Shown here piece by piece: positions 19,560 to 31,309 of a stretch of DNA of 64,000 bases (within the stretch, counting starts at the first letter, position 1; the number at the start of each line of letters is the position of its first letter). Origin of the DNA: Syncephalastrum monosporum B8922. Its lineage: Eukaryota; Mucoromycota; Mucoromycetes; Mucorales; Syncephalastraceae. Below the pieces are notes generated by a model that was not told the DNA's origin, did no database searches, and worked only from the letters and a program-made list of their open reading frames with translations. Position numbers and translations under genes: made by a program. The stretch spans positions 1-64,000 of the forward strand of contig JNEN01001282.1 in NCBI GenBank assembly GCA_000697355.1, given 5' to 3'.

Positions 19560-20623
19560 TTGCAGGCCATCGAATCTGATCCTGTGGCACACAAAAAGCG
19601 CGAATTAGAATCTGCTGCTGTAAGTCCTTTATGCCTTCTTTTATTCTCTCTGACAGTACCCGATCTTTAGCATTTGGAAATGAACAAGAAAAAGACGTTT
19701 TTCTAATACACCGCAGTTGGCAGCATCATGCTCTAACGACAAGCCAAGGTTAGACGACGATGAAGTAATCACACTGGAAGACCACTATTTTTGTCAAGAT
19801 TGGTGACAGCGCGTCCACGGTGTCCACCCGACCGTATCTCACGGCTGATCAAATGCATCACGACAACATGCTCGACCAACTTTGCAACAAAGCATTATCG
19901 CAGCTGCTGTATGCTTACGTCTTCATTCAAATATATAATGGACGTGCCTTTGGATAACCTGCTGCAGTTTGTTTGGTCCAGCGGAGGCAAAGTGCACAAG
20001 ATATGGCAGAGGATGACCGACAGATGATCTCTATTATAGAGTACATCTTCACAGATTTTCATGCTGTGTGCTCGAAACCTTCGCCAAGGATACCAACAAT
20101 TAAGTACTTTAGTGCTGCAACAAAGCTTTTATCGCTTGTATGGTAAGATTCAATAGACTGACAGGCGAGGAAATACTTGTAGTAACTCTCTCTTAGGTGG
20201 GAAAAGAGCTCCGAACCATGCAAGCAGCTGCTAGTGTACCACCATAGTGCAGTAATCAAACCTTATGACGTCATAGGGAGGTCGAGAACGGTATCAGCAA
20301 TCAGCAACACCTACTCGATTGCCTTTGATAACACGCCAGAGGAACAGATCGCAGCAATGGATACTAATCCGAAGCACGAAAATGATGGCTTGCACCAGCA
20401 AAATACGTTGCAAGAAATCATCCAAGGGGACGATCAAGATCCACGCGATGCGAATGCAGCGGAAGAGGAGGAGATATCTGTCGCTGCTGCCCTCGTTTCT
20501 CTACAAGACAGAAAACGACATTATCAAAACTTTCGGACTTGCCGTGTACGACGACGCGGATATGGAGATCCTAAAATTGGTGAAGAAGCGTATCAAGTCT
20601 CTGACAAATCAGTAACGTCTTAA
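19560..20623 (+). pseudogene. Unassigned multi-exon coding region, probably decayed
   Basis: Several short plus-strand segments read like exons with matching splice sites. One at about 19567-19620 reads AIESDPVAHKKRELESAA. One at about 19790-19970 reads FVKIGDSASTVSTRPYLTAD... One at about 20060-20140 reads FHAVCSKPSPRIPTIKYFS and ends in a GTAAGA donor. It joins in phase (ACTCTCTCTTAG acceptor) to 20197 onward (WWEKSSEPCKQLLVYHHSAV...). The tail ENDIIKTFGLAVYDDADMEI and LKLVKKRIKSLTNQ ends at a stop at 20615 but needs a frame change near 20490. I do not recognise the protein. It could be a lineage-specific gene with errors in my model, or a pseudogene. Confidence 0.35.
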
Positions 20624-20782
20624 TTCAAAGCAAGCACGAATCACAGATTTTTGAAATAAGTGTCCCTTGTTAAATAAATCATTGTCCTAATTGCTGCGGG
20701 TCGCTTGTTCACATCCTATCGTCTGACATGTCATATCGAACTTTCGACGATTTTTATTGGTTGATCCTAACTCGATCGTTGG

Positions 20783-20887
20783 GAGGGCTGATCGAGTTAT
20801 CGAGTTATCGAATTATTGGTTGCAGTGACGGTGATCGACTTAGGGAAATATCGAGTTATCGAGTATCGAGTTATCGAGCGGGCACTG
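20783..20887 (-). mobile_element. Pogo-like (Tc1/mariner) transposon end remnant
   Basis: Read on the minus strand from 20889, the sequence is TA-CAGTGCCCGCTCGATAACTCGAT, followed by several more CTCGATAA units out to about 20787. A terminal CAGT next to a TA dinucleotide, with subterminal repeats of an 8-bp unit, is the layout of pogo/Fot-type termini. No matching opposite end or transposase was found in the window, so this is a solo end or a degraded copy. Confidence 0.4.
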
Positions 20888-20929
20888 TATATACGAGTTG
20901 TTTCGTCAGCAGTAGCGAGTAACAGCTAA

Positions 20930-21867
20930 GGAAAGGGGGACATGAGCTATAGCATTTACGGACGAAAAAAGATCTTTCGACTGCTCCTACTTGCGGATGA
21001 TCACAGGTAATCTGGTTCGTCTACATGTCCGAGAGGCATGATCTGACAGTATGGAATAGAGTATCATCAGAGTTCGATTATTGATCATACAAGGTAAATC
21101 TAACCTTTACGATGGATATCTTTGAACAGACAAGAATGCAATTATGAAGCGTCGTAGGGAGCAAAGCAGGTAGACGCCGTTACATCTCAAAGAAGATTCA
21201 CACAGAGGCATCTGCGAGGTTCTTATTCATCACCAGTCGAGACACAGACCGATAGGATAATTGGAGCAGATGTTTACCTCCTTCCTGGTCTCTGTACACG
21301 GCTTGGAGTGGCCAAGTGGTGTTTGCGGAGATCCAGAAAGCGATAAAGCGCTGCATTGAAGATACAATATTTGTCTCTTACTTGGATCTCTGAGCGTCTT
21401 CAGGATGACTGGAAAGAAAAATCATTTCACAAATATCTTACTTTCATCAGATCATAAGTAGAGAAGCAACAAAACTTCTCTGTATCTCCAATCACAAACC
21501 TATAAACTGCACATATACTTTTCATTTAAGTTGCTAACTATCATATCATCCCAATGACCACTCTACATCAGTGCTTCTCTTGATAAGCGAAATCCATTCG
21601 ACTTCCATTACGCCCAAGTCGAAAATGGGTGTAGCCGAGCCAGTCCGGAAAGCAGACAATCATTTTCTGCCATCATCTAAAAGTGCGCATACCAAAAGAT
21701 ATAGTTTCGTGTACTCAGGATCAATGTATTGTATGTACCTGTCGAATAGGTGGATCTAAAGCCGAGCGTATTCGGTCGCATGAACCAGGAGGAACAAGAA
21801 ATTCGAGTCGGGCGGGGTGACAGTCCACTTTGCGTGCCTTTACTTCCCTTTCGTTTTTGAAATCACA
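20930..21867. other. Intergenic region upstream of PPWD1
   Basis: No supported gene. Short frames are not protein-like. The promoter of the cyclophilin gene lies at the right end. Confidence 0.45.
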
Positions 21868-24351
21868 ATGGCAAGCCAAGCAGAAGACCAACCAGTTAGC
21901 AACAAACGATCTTTGGAGCCTGAGACTCCTATCAAAGCTGAAGAAGAAGGTACGAGTGGCTGTAAAAAAAGAATCACCGGAACAGACGGCTGATCGTGTT
22001 CGAGTATAGGAGACGACGACGATGTGGGACCCATGTTGCCACCTGCTACTGACGAGGCACCACGTCGCAAGAAACGAGGCAAGTCTATAGTGAAGGAAAA
22101 GGAACACGATACAATGAACTGAACTTTGCTCTAGTATTGATGCACGAGCACCTCTACCTGGCCCAGCTGCCTTCGGCCGATCAGTATGAAAAGAGTTACA
22201 TGCATCGTGACACGCTCAACCACGTCCTCGTCACCAAGTACGCGTCCATATACTCTCCATACGAGCCTTACTAATGAAACCAGAAACGACTTTATTATTA
22301 CGACCTCGAACGACGGCCATCTCAAGTTCTGGAAGAAAACCGTGAATGGCATCGAGTTTGTCAAACACTATCGCGCCCATCTTTCGTCGATCACCGGAAT
22401 CAGTTTGTCGGCAGATCACGAGCTCTTGGCCACCGTAGCAGAGGATAAAAATATGAAGGTCTTTGACGTCACCAACTTTGACATGATCAACATGATCAAG
22501 TTTGACTATGTCCCGAAAAGCGTGTGCTGGATCCATCAAAAGGGACAAGCCCTTGCGAAGGTGGCTGTGTAAGTATGCATTCAGCTACACTGTTGTTTTT
22601 CTGACGTCTTTTCAGGTCGGATGCCGATACGCCTGTCATCCACATCTACGACGGCAGGGCTGACGGGAAGCCGATGCATACCGTTGCAGATATGCACACA
22701 CAGCCCGTCCATCTTATGGCAGTAAGTCCTCGTATCAGGCCAGCAGACACATGCTCAACTCAGTAGTACAACTCACGATTCGATGGCGTCGTCTCGGTGG
22801 ACGCGCTCGGCATGATCGAATATTGGTCACCCGAAGAGCCCTTTGAGCTTCCCAAGGACGTCTCCTTTGAAATGAAATCTGAGACGGATCTTTATGAGTT
22901 CAGAAAGGTAGTCATATACGCAAAGTGAAGCCGTGCGTTTGACTCATGTTTCCCTTTTAGACCAAATCTGTACCGACATGCATCACTTTCTCTCAAGACG
23001 AATTGCAGTTTGTGACCATGAGCTTTCCCGACCGACAAATCCGGATCTTCAAGTTCCTGACTGGTAAAATGTACCGCAAGTACGATGAGAGCATACAAGT
23101 GATTAGCGAGATGCAACAGGTAGGTCCTCGGTATGCTTCCCATAATGGCCGACTGAGATTTTGTGAATTAGGCGGGCACTGCGATCTACAAACTGGATGA
23201 CATGGAGTTTGGTCGGCGACTCGCTGTGGACAGAGAGCTCGAAAAGTCAAAGCAGATCAATTTTGCGAACGCAGGTAAGCCATCCCAATTTTGAGATCTA
23301 CAAGATGAACTTAAACCCGTTCGCAGTCTTTGACGAGAGCGGCAACTTTGTTATTTATGCCACCTTGCTGGGCGTCAAGAGTAAGTCAAGGGAAGCATGC
23401 GACGTACGCATATGCTCATGCAATGGATGTAGTGGTCAATGTGCGGACAAACAAGGTCACACGACTTATTGGTAAATCCGAGACCCATCGGTTCCTGAAC
23501 GTTGCGTTATATCAAGGTGCACCCAAGAAAAAAGCAGTCTACACCCTGGCCATGGCCGCGTCCGACAATACAGGTTTGAGAGAAAGCGAGATGTTGGATC
23601 CGACCCTCTTTTCCACTGCCTTTAAGCGGAACCGATTCTACATGTTTACCCGACGTGAGCCCTACGAGTAAGTCTTGAGCATCTATTGGATGGCAGTGGA
23701 CTGACGTGTTTCTATAGGGACGAAACACAGAAAGGCGAGCGTGATGTTTTCAACGAAAAGCCATCGCGGGAGGAACAGACCGTGGCAGGCACGCAAGAAA
23801 AGAAACAGGTCCTCGGTACGCAGGCTATTCTGCGCTCCACCCGCGGCGATATCCATCTGCGTCTCTTCCCCGACGTGGCACCCAAAGCAGTCGAGAATTT
23901 TGTCACGCATGCCAAGAATGGCTATTACGACGGCTTGATTTTCCACCGTGTAATCAAGGGCTTCATGATCCAGACGGGTTGTCCGTTTGGTGACGGCACG
24001 GGTGGTGAGTCGATCTGGGGCGACGAGTTTGAGGATGAATTTAGACACGATGTGCGACATGATCGGCCGTACACGCTCAGCATGGCCAACGCGGGTCCAA
24101 ACACCAACGGTTCCCAGTTCTTTATCACGACCGTGCCCACGGTAAGCGTACCTGCGATGCGAGAGAATGTAAAACGTATATCATGTTTGTGCTGACCTGT
24201 ACCTGTGTAGCCATGGTTGGACAACAAGCATACCATCTTTGGACGTGCCACGGCTGGTATGGATGTCGTGCATGAAATAGAGCGGGTTCGCGTGGATCGC
24301 AACGATAAGCCGTTCGACGAAATCAAGATTATCAACATTGAGATTCGATAA
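21868..24351 (+). CDS. PPWD1: PPWD1-type peptidyl-prolyl isomerase with WD40 repeats
   Basis: Twelve exons (21868..21949, 22010..22078, 22135..22237, 22284..22568, 22616..22721, 22767..22907, 22961..23119, 23172..23274, 23327..23380, 23433..23667, 23718..24141, 24211..24351) give 633 aa, the usual size. After an acidic N terminus come [13 protein letters not shown] and WD40 repeats ([40 protein letters not shown]). The linker [13 protein letters not shown] leads to a cyclophilin domain ([54 protein letters not shown]). Catalytic Arg/Phe/Gln and Trp positions are present. The family associates with the spliceosome in the nucleus and isomerises prolines. Intron 2 (22079-22134) has a GC donor (gcaagt); only that donor keeps frame. 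It is convergent with the next gene, 182 bp away. Confidence 0.95.
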
Positions 24352-24533
24352 AAGCGAAAGAAAGAGACGTTTACATCATGTTTAGAATTATGTACTTGGA
24401 TCGTTTTGGAGGTGGTATCGTGAAATAATAATAGAAAAAGGGCAAAATGAAAAAGATACATGAAATTGAGAAAGTGAGAGATCAGCAAAGACCGCTTTTT
24501 ATGATGTCTACTCGTCGGCAGGGTCGTGCGAGC

Positions 24534-25622
24534 CTAATACAGGAGACCGCCAATGACGAAGGCCGAAGTCAGGCAGGCGATGCCAAAGGCAACGCCAATG
24601 GGACCAAAGGTATCCTTCAGTTTGCGTGCAGCACTGTAGAAGCAGGTAGGGCAATAATCGGCTAGAAAGAAGCAGAGAAATAAACATGAATAAGGTCGAC
24701 GCGGAGAAAGTCAAATCTGGTGCACTTACATGAACCGCTGGACATGGCAGAATAGGGCTCCGGGTTATAAAAAGCAATCGTGAGACGAGTGGCGGGCGCC
24801 ATGTAGCCAGGCTGAGGGATGGCCGAGATACCGCGTTGGTCATAGAGCTGCACCTGGTACATGCCATTCATGAGGGGCGTGGCCTGGGGCACGTCTGAGA
24901 TGTGCCAGACCGCACTGGTGGCCAGGCCGTCCATCTGCGAGACGGTGTAGGTGGCGGACTGCGGGCCGACGACGGCGAGCGTCAGATTCTGAGGGCGGAC
25001 CATGAGGGAGGTGAAGGACCAGACAAAGGTGACGTTTTCCTTGGCGTCGATGCGGTAGAGGGGCGAGACAGACTTGGAGCCGGTTGGCTGGATAAAGGTG
25101 GCTCCACCCGGATAGATCGTGTTGCCAAACGACCCTGTGGTGGGCAGCCCCGCAACCGGGTTCTGACTGCCCCCGCTCGCTGCCTGGCTACCGGAAGCCA
25201 CCGCACTGCCAGAAGGCTGAGGCGCCGTGTTCATCTGTCCGGACGATTGCGCTGCACCCGATGTGGGTTGCGCTGCACCATTGCTCTGTTGTGGTTGTTG
25301 TTGTTGCTGCGATTGTGATTGTTGTCCCCCTTGTGCCTGGCTGCTAGCGGGTTCCTGACCAGCTATGATAAATTGTATGAGCTACTCCCGCTGTGGGCGA
25401 AACAGCAATACGAATGCTTACCTGCTTGAGGAACTAGAGTGTCGTCCAAGCAATAAAGGAAAGGAACAAGCGAGGGTGAGCAAGGCTGTCATCTGAAGAA
25501 TAGACACGGATGAACTCGAAAATAAGCGTACCTCGTCTTTGAAGATCCGTGGCTTGAACCGTCAGTGAAAGAATAACTGACAATAGTAATAACACGGCCA
25601 GTATTCGGATGCGAGACGACAT
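24534..25622 (-). CDS. Secreted/membrane-anchored DUF7137-like protein
   Basis: Four exons (25622..25532, 25433..25422, 25362..24730, 24661..24534) give 287 aa. A signal peptide (IRILAVLLLLSVILSLTVQA) is followed by a Gln/Ser/Gly-rich low-complexity linker. The globular domain has SPLYRIDAKENVTFVWSF, NLTLAVVG, GMYQVQLYDQRGISAIPQPG and TRLTIAFYNPEPYSAM, the pattern of the fungal DUF7137 domain. The tail has DYCPTCFYSAA and a C-terminal hydrophobic span (IGVAFGIACLTSAFVIGGLLY), so the protein is probably held in the plasma membrane facing the cell wall. Function is unknown. The second exon is only 12 nt. Skipping it also keeps frame, so two isoforms differing by four residues are possible. Confidence 0.75.
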
Positions 25623-26331
25623 TTGAAAAAGCAAGTGTGAGTATAACGAAGAAAGGAAGGAGGAGGGAAGGAGTCAAATAAAGAAAAAAAAAAAAATAGG
25701 AAACCGAAAGTAAGTGGAGATACACACACACGTAGACTCAATTTTTTCTCTCTTTTGCCTCTCCTGATATGGGAGAGCTCCTAAAATAAGAACCAACGGA
25801 TGAACTGGTCTAAATATCCTCATTCTATCAATCCTTTTTTTTTTTTTTTTTTCGTTCATCCTCTTTCTGAAACCTCATTGCATATTGGATATATTTTCCT
25901 CCCAATCTTTGCTGGGTCTTGCTTTTTCTCTGTCTTATAGCGATAGATTTCCACGAATGTGCCTCTCTGTACAAGCAGGTTATTTTTAGGTCTCGGATCC
26001 CCAATCCCTAGCCCGAGTTCCCGTTCGAATGTTGATATTTCCGGGATTTCGTGGCGCCTTGAAATAAGTACTTTTAACTATCACTTGTTGCTGTCATGCA
26101 GTCAACGGCTCAAATATACAGGCAGGAGCGTATAAAACAGTAAGCCGTGGCGTATGTACATTTCTGCTGCATTGAACACAAATGCATGAGTCTAGACGTT
26201 CCACGTGTTTATAAAAATTATTGGAGTTATGCCTCCCTATTTCGTTTTTGGCAGAAATGTGTGCGCAAGCAACGCAGCAGTCCTCACGCACCTACTTTTC
26301 TGATAAATGGCCTACAGTATGTGGTTACCAC

Positions 26332-26371
<40 letters not shown>

Positions 26372-27780
26372 ACTTTGAGAAAAAGAAACATAAAATGGTG
26401 TATGACTAAACGATTTCTCAAAGAAACTTGAATATCTTCTTTGGTAGGTTCACCTTATTATCATTCATACAAGAGCGGATGGTGAAAGCGGAAGTATGCT
26501 CACATGTATCCCTGGCATTGGCTTCATGTTGGCTACATCCTCATAAATATAGAGATAGCGGAAGGCAGCTACCACCGCAGAATATGCATTTGGCGCTGTT
26601 ATCGTGTAAACCGCCTTCGGTTTTTTGTACACGCCACATCGTCGCCGACTCTGTTGAATGCGCACAGTAGCATGACAGGTCCAGGTACAAATCCGGTCTG
26701 TTGTCATCAGCAGGAGTCAAAAGAAAGAGTCGCAATTGGAGAACAGCTTCTTTGAGTGTAGTAAAAAGAACAGTGCAAACTTTGACGCAACTTTATCGTA
26801 CATGCATGATTCTTGTGCTTTTGGGCAGCTTAATAAACTCTGCCTAACCAAACAGGTGACTGTGTGACACTCTTCCAAATCCAACCCGTTATACACTAGA
26901 AGCTTATTTCTGCGTACCTGGTATATTGCGACTTGAGGCGCCATTGCTGGAAAATAGGTACATATTTCTGTACCTGTTGCTGGAATTTCGACGAATGAAG
27001 ATATAGTTATGCTGGAGGATCATCTATCACATAAAAGAAAAAGTAACCGATACGTGGAGCGACTTCATCTGTGATCTCCCTTGTGACGCACCTGTCTGCG
27101 TCTTCGCGTAACTTCAAATGAAGGATACACGAGTACATGAGCTGCTGCTCCTGTAAAGCCGATGAAAGAAGCAGCGCTGGAATCCGAATGCTCCATGAAC
27201 ATGTTCCGGCCGGCGCTTGTTCATAATATGGAGACAGCTGCCATTGTGGACTTACACAACATCTTGTTTATCGCTTTCCCTTAATATTACTCAAAAAAGG
27301 TGCAAACAAGTCTAGGAATCATACAAGCCTTTGACGAAGATCATGCGCTAAGATAGTTTCTTTACCCGCTCTTTGTTCTAGGACCTGAAGAGAGTGGATG
27401 GACGTCTCCTTCCTTATATCTAATAGTCATCCATTAATGAGCCCGCATTATATTCTTCAGTGATCATACAGGTTATCATTGTCTCTTTCCGGATAAGTAC
27501 AGTCATTCTTGAGTGCCTCATATCTATTGAGCATGGTGTCTTAGGTGACATCATCAGAGATTCCTGTACGGACTCAGATCTCCAAGACCCATCCATTGAT
27601 GTATTCTAGTTGAAGTGTCGTCTGACCCCTTTCATTTACTTCCTACCTTAAACGTCGCTGTCTCTTCCAGCGAGCGCAAGGAGATCGCAACCCTGTGATG
27701 TGCGTCTATTAATTTCTATATGTATATATTTATATTTATATATCAAACAGTTTATTGTATGCGATATCGGGAAGCGACAT
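25623..27780. other. Intergenic region between DUF7137-like gene and Ypk kinase
   Basis: About 2.2 kb without a supported gene. It contains homopolymers: A runs at about 25682-25697, a T run at about 25836-25852 and a long T run at about 26334-26367. The 3' UTR of the kinase is at the right end. Confidence 0.45.
26334..26367. repeat. Poly(T) tract
   Basis: An uninterrupted T run of about 34 bases in an otherwise featureless intergenic region. It may be a relic of a reverse-transcribed tail on the minus strand or simple slippage. Confidence 0.8.
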
Positions 27781-29861
27781 CTACCATCTCGGTCCACTCT
27801 GGTGTGAAACATGATGGCCCACACCAACGCTACCTGGTGCCGACCCGTTGAAGCTTTCACTCATCACGCCATCGTTGGCTGGGTTATAAGTGAATCCAGC
27901 AAACTGCTCCTGCATAGTTTTAGAGATCTGCGACTCATCGACGACAGATTCGAGCGGTTGCTCGGACGTGAACTCCTCATCAAAATTGGTCGTGTCGTAT
28001 GCGCTCTCAACCGACGGTTTGAAGGGGGGCTGCATCTTCTTTTGCAGTAGTTTGCGCCAGTCGATGCTTTCAAAGAAGGGATGCTGTTTGATGTGCTCCG
28101 GTCCCGCATTGCCAAGACGCTCGTTCGGATCACGCGTAAGCAGCTACGATGAAAGTAGCAACCATGAATATACATATTTCTAACCACAGGTATAACTGCC
28201 TTACCCCGCGCAAGAGACTCTTTGCATCGTCGGACATGTCATCGGGGAACCGCAGCTCGTCCTGAAGGATCTTGCGGTACATTTCGTTTGTGTTTTCGTC
28301 ATAAAAGGGAGGCAAACCGGTCATCATTTCGTAGAGCAAAACGCCGAGTGTCCACCAGTCGACAGTCTTGGTATAGCCTTGGCCCAGCAACAGCTCAGGC
28401 GCAAGGTATTCTGGCGTACCACAGAAGGTGTTGGTACGCTCATTTTCGGTCATGTTGAGTTTGCACAGACCAAAGTCGCACAGCGCAATGTGGCCATTAT
28501 AATCGATCAGAATGTTCTCGGGCTTCAGGTCACTTTAATAGAGTGAGTGAGTGAGTGAGTGAATACATGCACGTCCTTGTTTGTATATGTGAACCAACCG
28601 ATAAATGACATTGAAACCATGGAGACACTCGAGGGCGGAAAGAAGCTCGGCGGTGTAGAAGCGCGAGCGCTCCTCGCTAAATTTGCCTTCGACCTGGAGA
28701 TGGTGGAATAGCTCGCCACCGTTGATGAAGGCGAGGACGAGGTACAGCTTGTCGGGGCTTTGGAAGGCGAATTTGAGAGGGACGATGAACGGATTGCTGA
28801 CTTTGGCGAGAACGGTCTTTTCGGCCATGGTGTGGGTGACCTCGGAACGGGAGATGATGCGTGACTTGCGCAGGACCTTCATGGCATAGATACGGTTGGT
28901 GTCCTTTTTGCGGACAACGTAGACCTAACCCGGTATCAGTAAGATGGCTCCGATGACAGTACTAAAATAATAAAAATATGAATACTAATAACGAAGGACC
29001 TACCTTGCCAAAACTTCCTCGGCCGATGACACGGAGCAAATCAAAGGAATCAAAGGCGATGGGTTGGCTCTGCGTGGGCTTGTAGCACATTTGCACGTGC
29101 ATGACACCGGTGCCGCCCATGATATTGAGCACTTGGTCCTCGACCTTGTTGGTCTCAAAGTTGGGTTGGAGCTTGACCGCGCCCAAAAAGTAGTCGTTCG
29201 TGGTGCGGACAGGGGAGGAATTGTCTTTTGGTGGTTGACGCAGATATATAGATATCGACACTTCAGAGTTACGAGAGACATCACTACAAAGCGAGAGAGG
29301 AAGAGGAAGAACAGGAAGATTTAGGGGTGGCAAAGCAGTGAGAAAAGTTAATTAAAAATAAGGGGTCTCCAACGCGAATAGCTTACAAGTGCGCTCGGTA
29401 GTGGTAAATAGGGTTGGTTGTGTCGCCTGCGAGTGCATCGACGAGAATCTCATTCTTGTCGAATTCAAGGACGACATATGGCAGCCACCAGTTTTGTTTG
29501 CGAGTGAGCGAATCTCGGTTGGAGCGGTTGGCGAGTGCGGATGGCTGCTGATGCTGTGGAGGAGCGGTCGGAGGGGCCACTCCCGCAGGAAGCGAGATGC
29601 CTCGGGCATCACACACTCGGATGAGAAGCACGCCTCCCTTGGGCTCGACCGCTTGCGATGAAGACGTGGAAGGTGCAGGTGATGACGTTTGAGACGAAGG
29701 CGATGAGCTCGGTGCCGGTTGTGCCGTCTCCTTGTGCTCTGTTATTATTATTATATCATTATATTATTATTATTATCATTATGTAAACTGTTGTCACTCT
29801 GAAACCTGCTTCATGAGGTCTGTAACTTACTCTTTGTACCAGGAAGCTTCCAGGAATTCAT
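27781..29861 (-). CDS. AGC-family protein kinase, Ypk1/Gad8 (SGK-like)
   Basis: Six exons (29861..29831, 29738..29387, 29283..29004, 28924..28599, 28532..28205, 28143..27781) give 559 aa. The 31-nt first exon encodes MNSWKLPGTK, matching the SWK start of Ypk/Gad8 kinases. Residues ~50-190 form a C2-like region (VLLIRVCDARG ... NYFLGAV-like). The kinase domain has GRGSFGKV, catalytic YRDLKPEN, DFGLCK and the activation-loop TFCGTPEYLAPE. The C-terminal extension ends in the hydrophobic motif FAGFTY. In fungi these kinases are activated by TORC2 at the hydrophobic and turn motifs and by Pdk1 at the activation loop. They control sphingolipid synthesis, actin and stress responses near the plasma membrane. 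All key residues are present. Promoter-proximal intron 1 contains an (ATT)n repeat at about 29739-29780. Confidence 0.92.
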
Positions 29862-30598
29862 AGTGTAATGGCTGAGAGGAAGAGAGAAAGAGTGTAAAAG
29901 AACAAAAAAGAAAGAGTGCAAGAACAAGGAGACTTCACTCTCGACTTTTTTTCTTTCTTTTTTTTTTTTGGGAAGAGAGTGAAAGTGAGTATGTGTGCGG
30001 GGTCTCGACTGGGCCTCTCACAAGACTCCCTCCTTCTCCTCGAACTTTTTGAATGAGCGGACTTTTAGTTTTTGACTTAGAAATCGCCCATTATATATAT
30101 CCCATTAATTGTTCTACAGAAGCCTATAAAAAGTGAGAAATTCTATCCGCTCTTGCCGTCCTTTGCCTTTACACCCACAGCCTCCAATAGGCAGGCTATG
30201 CTGCCCTTGCCCTTTGTCTCATCAGGTCAGGACGTGATGGTCTGATACAATAGCAACAAAACGAGTGTCTGCATTTGGAGTGTGCAATTGACGCGTGTGA
30301 ACTTCGTATATCAACAACATTTTCCATCCAGCCCCATTACCAATGTTCCTCGCCCTTATCTCGTACTCTTTATTTTGTCTGTTCCATGCATACAGACAGT
30401 CTTCAGGGTGTCGGGATCCGCAGCACTGGGAACAGTAACAGTCTGCTTATCGGGCTTAATTTCAGCCTTCACTATGCTTCAAAAACGTCATGCCGCATGA
30501 CACTTTTTTTTTCCAGTCATCCCCCTCATAGTTTTTTAGGATAATGATATCAATTGTGGTTCTCTCCTTTTTTTTTTGTACAACGGTTGCAACGATTG
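29862..30598. other. Intergenic, upstream of Ypk kinase and downstream of RPAIN
   Basis: No gene. A purine-rich tract at about 29875-29935 and a T run near 29950-29970 lie in the kinase 5' region. Confidence 0.45.
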
Positions 30599-31054
30599 TT
30601 AGAGCAATATTTCTTGTTCGCCGCAACCGGGACATTTCCAAGTCAGGAACAGGGTATCGGAAAGGCAGGTGGTTCGCACAACACCACCTGCGCCAGCCGG
30701 TTTGGGGCACGACCTAAAATACACATCAGAAAGCACGAGCCACATGCAGAAGGGCTCTGACGGTTACACATGATTCTCCTGCGCAAGCGAAAGCATCCGC
30801 TCCACGGACGACACGGATAGATCGGGCGCGTCAATCGGGATCGTCGCTTTACAGCCCTGACACACCAATCCGCCTGGACATGGCACCAGCGGATGAGTCT
30901 CGCATTCCGGACACAGAAACCGATCTTGTAAATGACAAGAGTGCCGTCAAGACAATCAGACCAGGGACGGAGATACCAGGAACTTACCATCATGGCGACG
31001 CGGCCGTTTCTGAGCCAAAGAGTCGCTGATAGACTGGAAAAGCCGTTTCTTCAT
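30599..31054 (-). CDS. RPA-interacting protein (RPAIN) zinc-finger domain protein
   Basis: Three exons (31054..30988, 30924..30768, 30713..30599) give 112 aa. After a short basic start (KRLFQSISDSLAQKRPRRHD) the protein is almost entirely the RPAIN C-terminal zinc finger. First comes CPECETHPLVPCPGGLVCQGC, with SVERMLSLAQENHV between. The second half, CPKPAGAGG ... TWKCPGCGEQEILL, supplies the remaining Cys pairs and the closing aliphatic tail. Known role of the family: nuclear import and chaperoning of replication protein A. The family's usual N-terminal WKExFRxRC helix is not visible, so either the protein is reduced or a 5' exon was missed. A T-rich acceptor-like tract precedes the chosen ATG. 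It is divergent with the CM1 gene, 255 bp apart. Confidence 0.62.
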
Positions 31055-31309
31055 TGATTGGGCTTGTTCGACTGAGTTGCCTTTGAGAAAAAAAAAAAAA
31101 AAAGAATGAGGCCAGGCCAGTTGCGGTCCAAATGGAAGGAAGGGAGAAGATCCGTATGAATTGCGCGCGCGCGCGAGACATGGACACGCCTTTTCTTTTT
31201 TTTTTTTTTTCTTCGCTGGTTTCTTTTTTTCATGCTTAGGCTTGATTCCCCCCCTTCCTTCTATCTTTTACTACTGCATCCCTTGACAATATTTCTCCGC
31301 CTGTGAATT
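31055..31309. promoter_or_regulatory. Shared divergent promoter of RPAIN and CM1-protein genes
   Basis: Only 255 bp separate the two start codons. The interval contains poly-T/poly-A tracts at 31087-31102 and 31195-31210, a (GC)n stretch at 31165-31174 and pyrimidine-rich sequence before the CM1 ATG. No TATA box was identified. Confidence 0.5.

Noticed and set aside
19650..19670. cagtacccgatct as the missing partner of the pogo-like end
   Set aside because: It shares only CAGT and a few bases, faces uncertain flanks and has no CTCGATAA repeats.
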